A stretch of DNA of 35,351 bases from Bacteroidia bacterium (GTDB lineage: Bacteria; Bacteroidota; Bacteroidia; NS11-12g; UBA9320): positions 1 through 35,351 of the forward strand of contig JAEPQQ010000037.1 of assembly GCA_017640445.1 (NCBI GenBank), read 5' to 3'. How positions within the stretch are numbered: position 1 is the stretch's first letter; every line of letters starts with the position of its first letter. A program made the translations under genes and the position numbers. Below the pieces are notes generated by a model, which had not been told where the DNA came from, ran no database searches, and was given only the letters and a program-made list of their open reading frames with translations. Below are positions 33,666 through 35,351 of this stretch, one piece after another.

Positions 33666-34754
33666 ATGATTTACAAACGGTTAACTAGTTTCAAAATTGG
33701 CGCAGTTATCGCCTTTTTAGGCCTGCTTTCTTCCTGTGAAAAAGATGTACGTGTAAATGAAAGAAGCTTTTCTTGCGGAACCCCGTATACCATACCTAAA
33801 CCACCTAGTTCACCACCAATGCCCATACCGGAGGACAATCCAACAACGCTCGAAGGAATTGAGTTAGGTCGTCATCTGTTTTATGAGAAAATGCTTTCGG
33901 GCGATAACACCCTGGCCTGTGCCGGATGTCATTTACAATCTGAAGCATTTACCGATGTGAACAAGTTCAGTATTGGCATCAATGGCTTCGTTGGAGGGCG
34001 CGTTGCTATGCCTATTGCCAATCTTGCCTACTCACCTAAGTTGTTTTGGGATGGTAAGGCCAACTCACTGGAAGAGTTGGTACTCTTTCCAATTCAGTCG
34101 GAAGTAGAAATGCATGAAAGTGTTTTTCGGGCAGTGAGGAAACTGCAAGATACAGAGAAATACCCCGGCATGTTTTACAAGGCTTTTTGTGATTCTACCA
34201 TTACCGTTGAAAACATGAGCAAGGCCATGGCTCAGTTTATGCGAAGTATTACATCGTTTAACCCCAATACCATCCCTGGCATTGGTGAAAACACCCGGAA
34301 CGAGGTTCAGCAACGCGGTTTTGAAGTCTTTACGGATGAAACGAAAGGCGATTGCTTTCACTGTCATACGGTTACTGCTTTTACCACCAACTTCACCTTT
34401 CAGAATAATGGTCTGAACGAAGACCCAACCACAGCTCCGGGACTATTCGGTCAAACGGGAGACCCTGCCGATATGGGCAAGTTTAAGGTACCACAGCTCA
34501 TCAACCTTCGTCACACGGCACCTTACATGCACGATGGACGTTTCGAGACCTTACAGGAGGTGATTGAGTTTTACGACACGGGATTCCATGTGAACAGCAC
34601 CCTGTCTGGCGATATGCTTAAGCACGTAAAAGATGGTAAGCCAGTTCCACGGGCCTGGACCGAACGTGACAAACTTGACCTTTTGGCCTTTCTGCTTACC
34701 CTCGAAGACACTACGATCTTGAACAACCCCAAGTGGTCCGACCCGAATGAATAG
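33666..34754 (+). CDS. Di-haem cytochrome c peroxidase (CcpA/MauG family) lipoprotein
   Basis: A 362-residue lipoprotein (lipobox LSSC, Cys24) with a Pro-rich linker and two haem c sites: C85-A-G-C88-H89 in the N-terminal domain and C230-F-H-C233-H234 in the second. Family blocks are GIELGRHLFYEKMLSGDNTLACAGC and FSIGINGFVGGRVAMPIANLAYSPKLFWDGKA in the first domain, KVPQLINLRHTAPYMHDGRF with Met288 as a likely ligand in the second, and LLAFLLTLED at the end. The family reduces hydrogen peroxide with electrons from a small cytochrome or acts as a MauG-type oxidase. The lipid anchor suggests the outer face of the inner membrane or the outer membrane. The stand-alone cytochrome at 29016 is a conceivable partner, though unproven. 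A near-match -7 (TATCTTTA) lies about 45 bases upstream. Confidence 0.93.
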   Translation: MIYKRLTSFKIGAVIAFLGLLSSCEKDVRVNERSFSCGTPYTIPKPPSSPPMPIPEDNPTTLEGIELGRHLFYEKMLSGDNTLACAGCHLQSEAFTDVNKFSIGINGFVGGRVAMPIANLAYSPKLFWDGKANSLEELVLFPIQSEVEMHESVFRAVRKLQDTEKYPGMFYKAFCDSTITVENMSKAMAQFMRSITSFNPNTIPGIGENTRNEVQQRGFEVFTDETKGDCFHCHTVTAFTTNFTFQNNGLNEDPTTAPGLFGQTGDPADMGKFKVPQLINLRHTAPYMHDGRFETLQEVIEFYDTGFHVNSTLSGDMLKHVKDGKPVPRAWTERDKLDLLAFLLTLEDTTILNNPKWSDPNE

Positions 34755-34763
34755 TGGCTCGAT

Positions 34764-35330
34764 ATGAGGTTCTTCCTTCTAACCATCCTATTCATGAGCT
34801 TCACTCCTTCTTTTGGCCAGTTCTTGGACAGGTATGAGAAGGGACAGAAATATATAAACAGAGCGAAAAAGCTATTCGAATCTGAGAAGAATCTCGACAA
34901 AGCACTGATCTTGCTGCAAAAAGCAGATACCTGCCCTGCCGGTTTCTGTGGCCTGGGATACAGCCTTACTAAGGCTAAGATTCAGTGGTTTAGGTCTAAC
35001 ATTTACTTTGCTCAGAAAAAATATACCTTGTGCCTGTCAACGCTTGACACACCGTCTTTTTATGGTTTCAATTGGTACAATACTGATTCCTTAAAGGTTG
35101 AAACACTCATTCAACTGCATGGCAGGCAAAAAGTCCTGTCTGATTTCCAACGACACCGTGACAGTTCCGCGACGGTCTATGATGGTGACGTAAGCATATG
35201 CAGCATCCGATTAGATTCTTGTAGACATACGTTCTTGCTTACCCCGGTCTTGCCAATGGAACCGGGAATAACAAATAATGACCTTATTCAAAATATTGGT
35301 CATCCATTATTTGCGATAAAAGAAGATTAG
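34764..35330 (+). CDS. Secreted protein of unknown function, possibly TPR-like
   Basis: A 188-residue protein with a signal peptide (MRFFLLTILFMSFTPSFGQ). The mature N-terminal half is helical with an A-type TPR look (QKYINRAKKLFESEKNLDKALILLQKADTC, KAKIQWFRSNIYFAQKKYTLCLSTLDTPSF). The C-terminal half is mixed and has paired cysteines (CSIRLDSC). No family name can be given. It starts 9 bases after the peroxidase stop on the same strand, so it may be cotranscribed. A five-base-pair hairpin begins just after the stop, at the window edge. Confidence 0.7.
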   Translation: MRFFLLTILFMSFTPSFGQFLDRYEKGQKYINRAKKLFESEKNLDKALILLQKADTCPAGFCGLGYSLTKAKIQWFRSNIYFAQKKYTLCLSTLDTPSFYGFNWYNTDSLKVETLIQLHGRQKVLSDFQRHRDSSATVYDGDVSICSIRLDSCRHTFLLTPVLPMEPGITNNDLIQNIGHPLFAIKED

Positions 35331-35351
35331 TTAGCGAATCGTATCGCTTTC

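Noticed and set aside
35333..35351. AGCGA/TCGCT hairpin followed by TTTC at the window edge, possible terminator
   Set aside because: The stem is only five base pairs and the sequence ends before a T-run can be seen.

Overview
The window looks like chromosomal DNA of a Bacteroidota bacterium, most likely a marine or soil Cytophagales-type organism. Supporting signs are two large TonB-dependent receptors with carboxypeptidase-regulatory-like N-terminal domains, a SecA of about 1,100 residues with the insertion usual in this phylum, many short-leader lipoproteins, OmpA/PorT-like barrels, little sign of Shine-Dalgarno sequences, and repeated perfect matches to the Bacteroidota -7 promoter element TAnnTTTG just upstream of genes. 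I see no rRNA, tRNA, CRISPR array, insertion sequence or phage gene. Coding density is high and no gap exceeds about 200 bases except one that holds a broken gene.

Layout. 1-2432 (+): tail of a membrane/zinc-ribbon protein, then a lipoprotein sulfatase, a DUF1801 protein and a two-helix membrane protein. 2442-4142 (-): TraB/GumN-family protein with a long acidic insertion. 4185-5474 (+): polytopic GT-C-like membrane protein. 5556-7471 (+): overlapping pair of a methionine-type aminotransferase and a nitrilase-type omega-amidase, fitting the glutamine transaminase cycle that salvages the methionine keto acid. 7454-10994 (-): a histidine-rich, probably metal-uptake locus (DUF2946-like small protein, DUF4625 lipoprotein, ZnuD-like TonB receptor). 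11011-14588 (-): pyrG, kdsB and a TerC-family protein. CTP made by PyrG is the substrate of KdsB in lipopolysaccharide synthesis.

14781-22528 (+): a MORN/YwqK repeat protein, a small lipoprotein with a strong terminator, secA, a SPOR-domain protein, two unknown proteins and a secreted alpha/beta-hydrolase. 22531-26516 (-): a group II PLP decarboxylase, a DUF427 protein, and an unknown group of overlapping genes for secreted proteins that includes one frameshifted lipoprotein gene. 26608-29360 (+): an unknown lipoprotein, then a three-gene operon of two probable lipocalin-like lipoproteins and a lipoprotein c-type cytochrome. Its promoter has an FNR-type palindrome centred near -42. 29357-33547 (-): a Crp/Fnr-type regulator, a GDPD lipoprotein and a small barrel in overlapping order, behind a second TonB receptor. 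33666-35330 (+): a di-heme cytochrome c peroxidase lipoprotein and an unknown secreted protein.

The most interesting signals are the FNR-like box plus cytochrome operon beside a regulator with an FNR-like recognition helix; a 13-bp inverted repeat joining the stop of one metal-locus gene to the start of the next; the frameshifted lipoprotein gene at 25569-25810; and several genes that seem to start at TTG or another non-ATG codon. All family calls come from reading the translations by eye; no database search was run.
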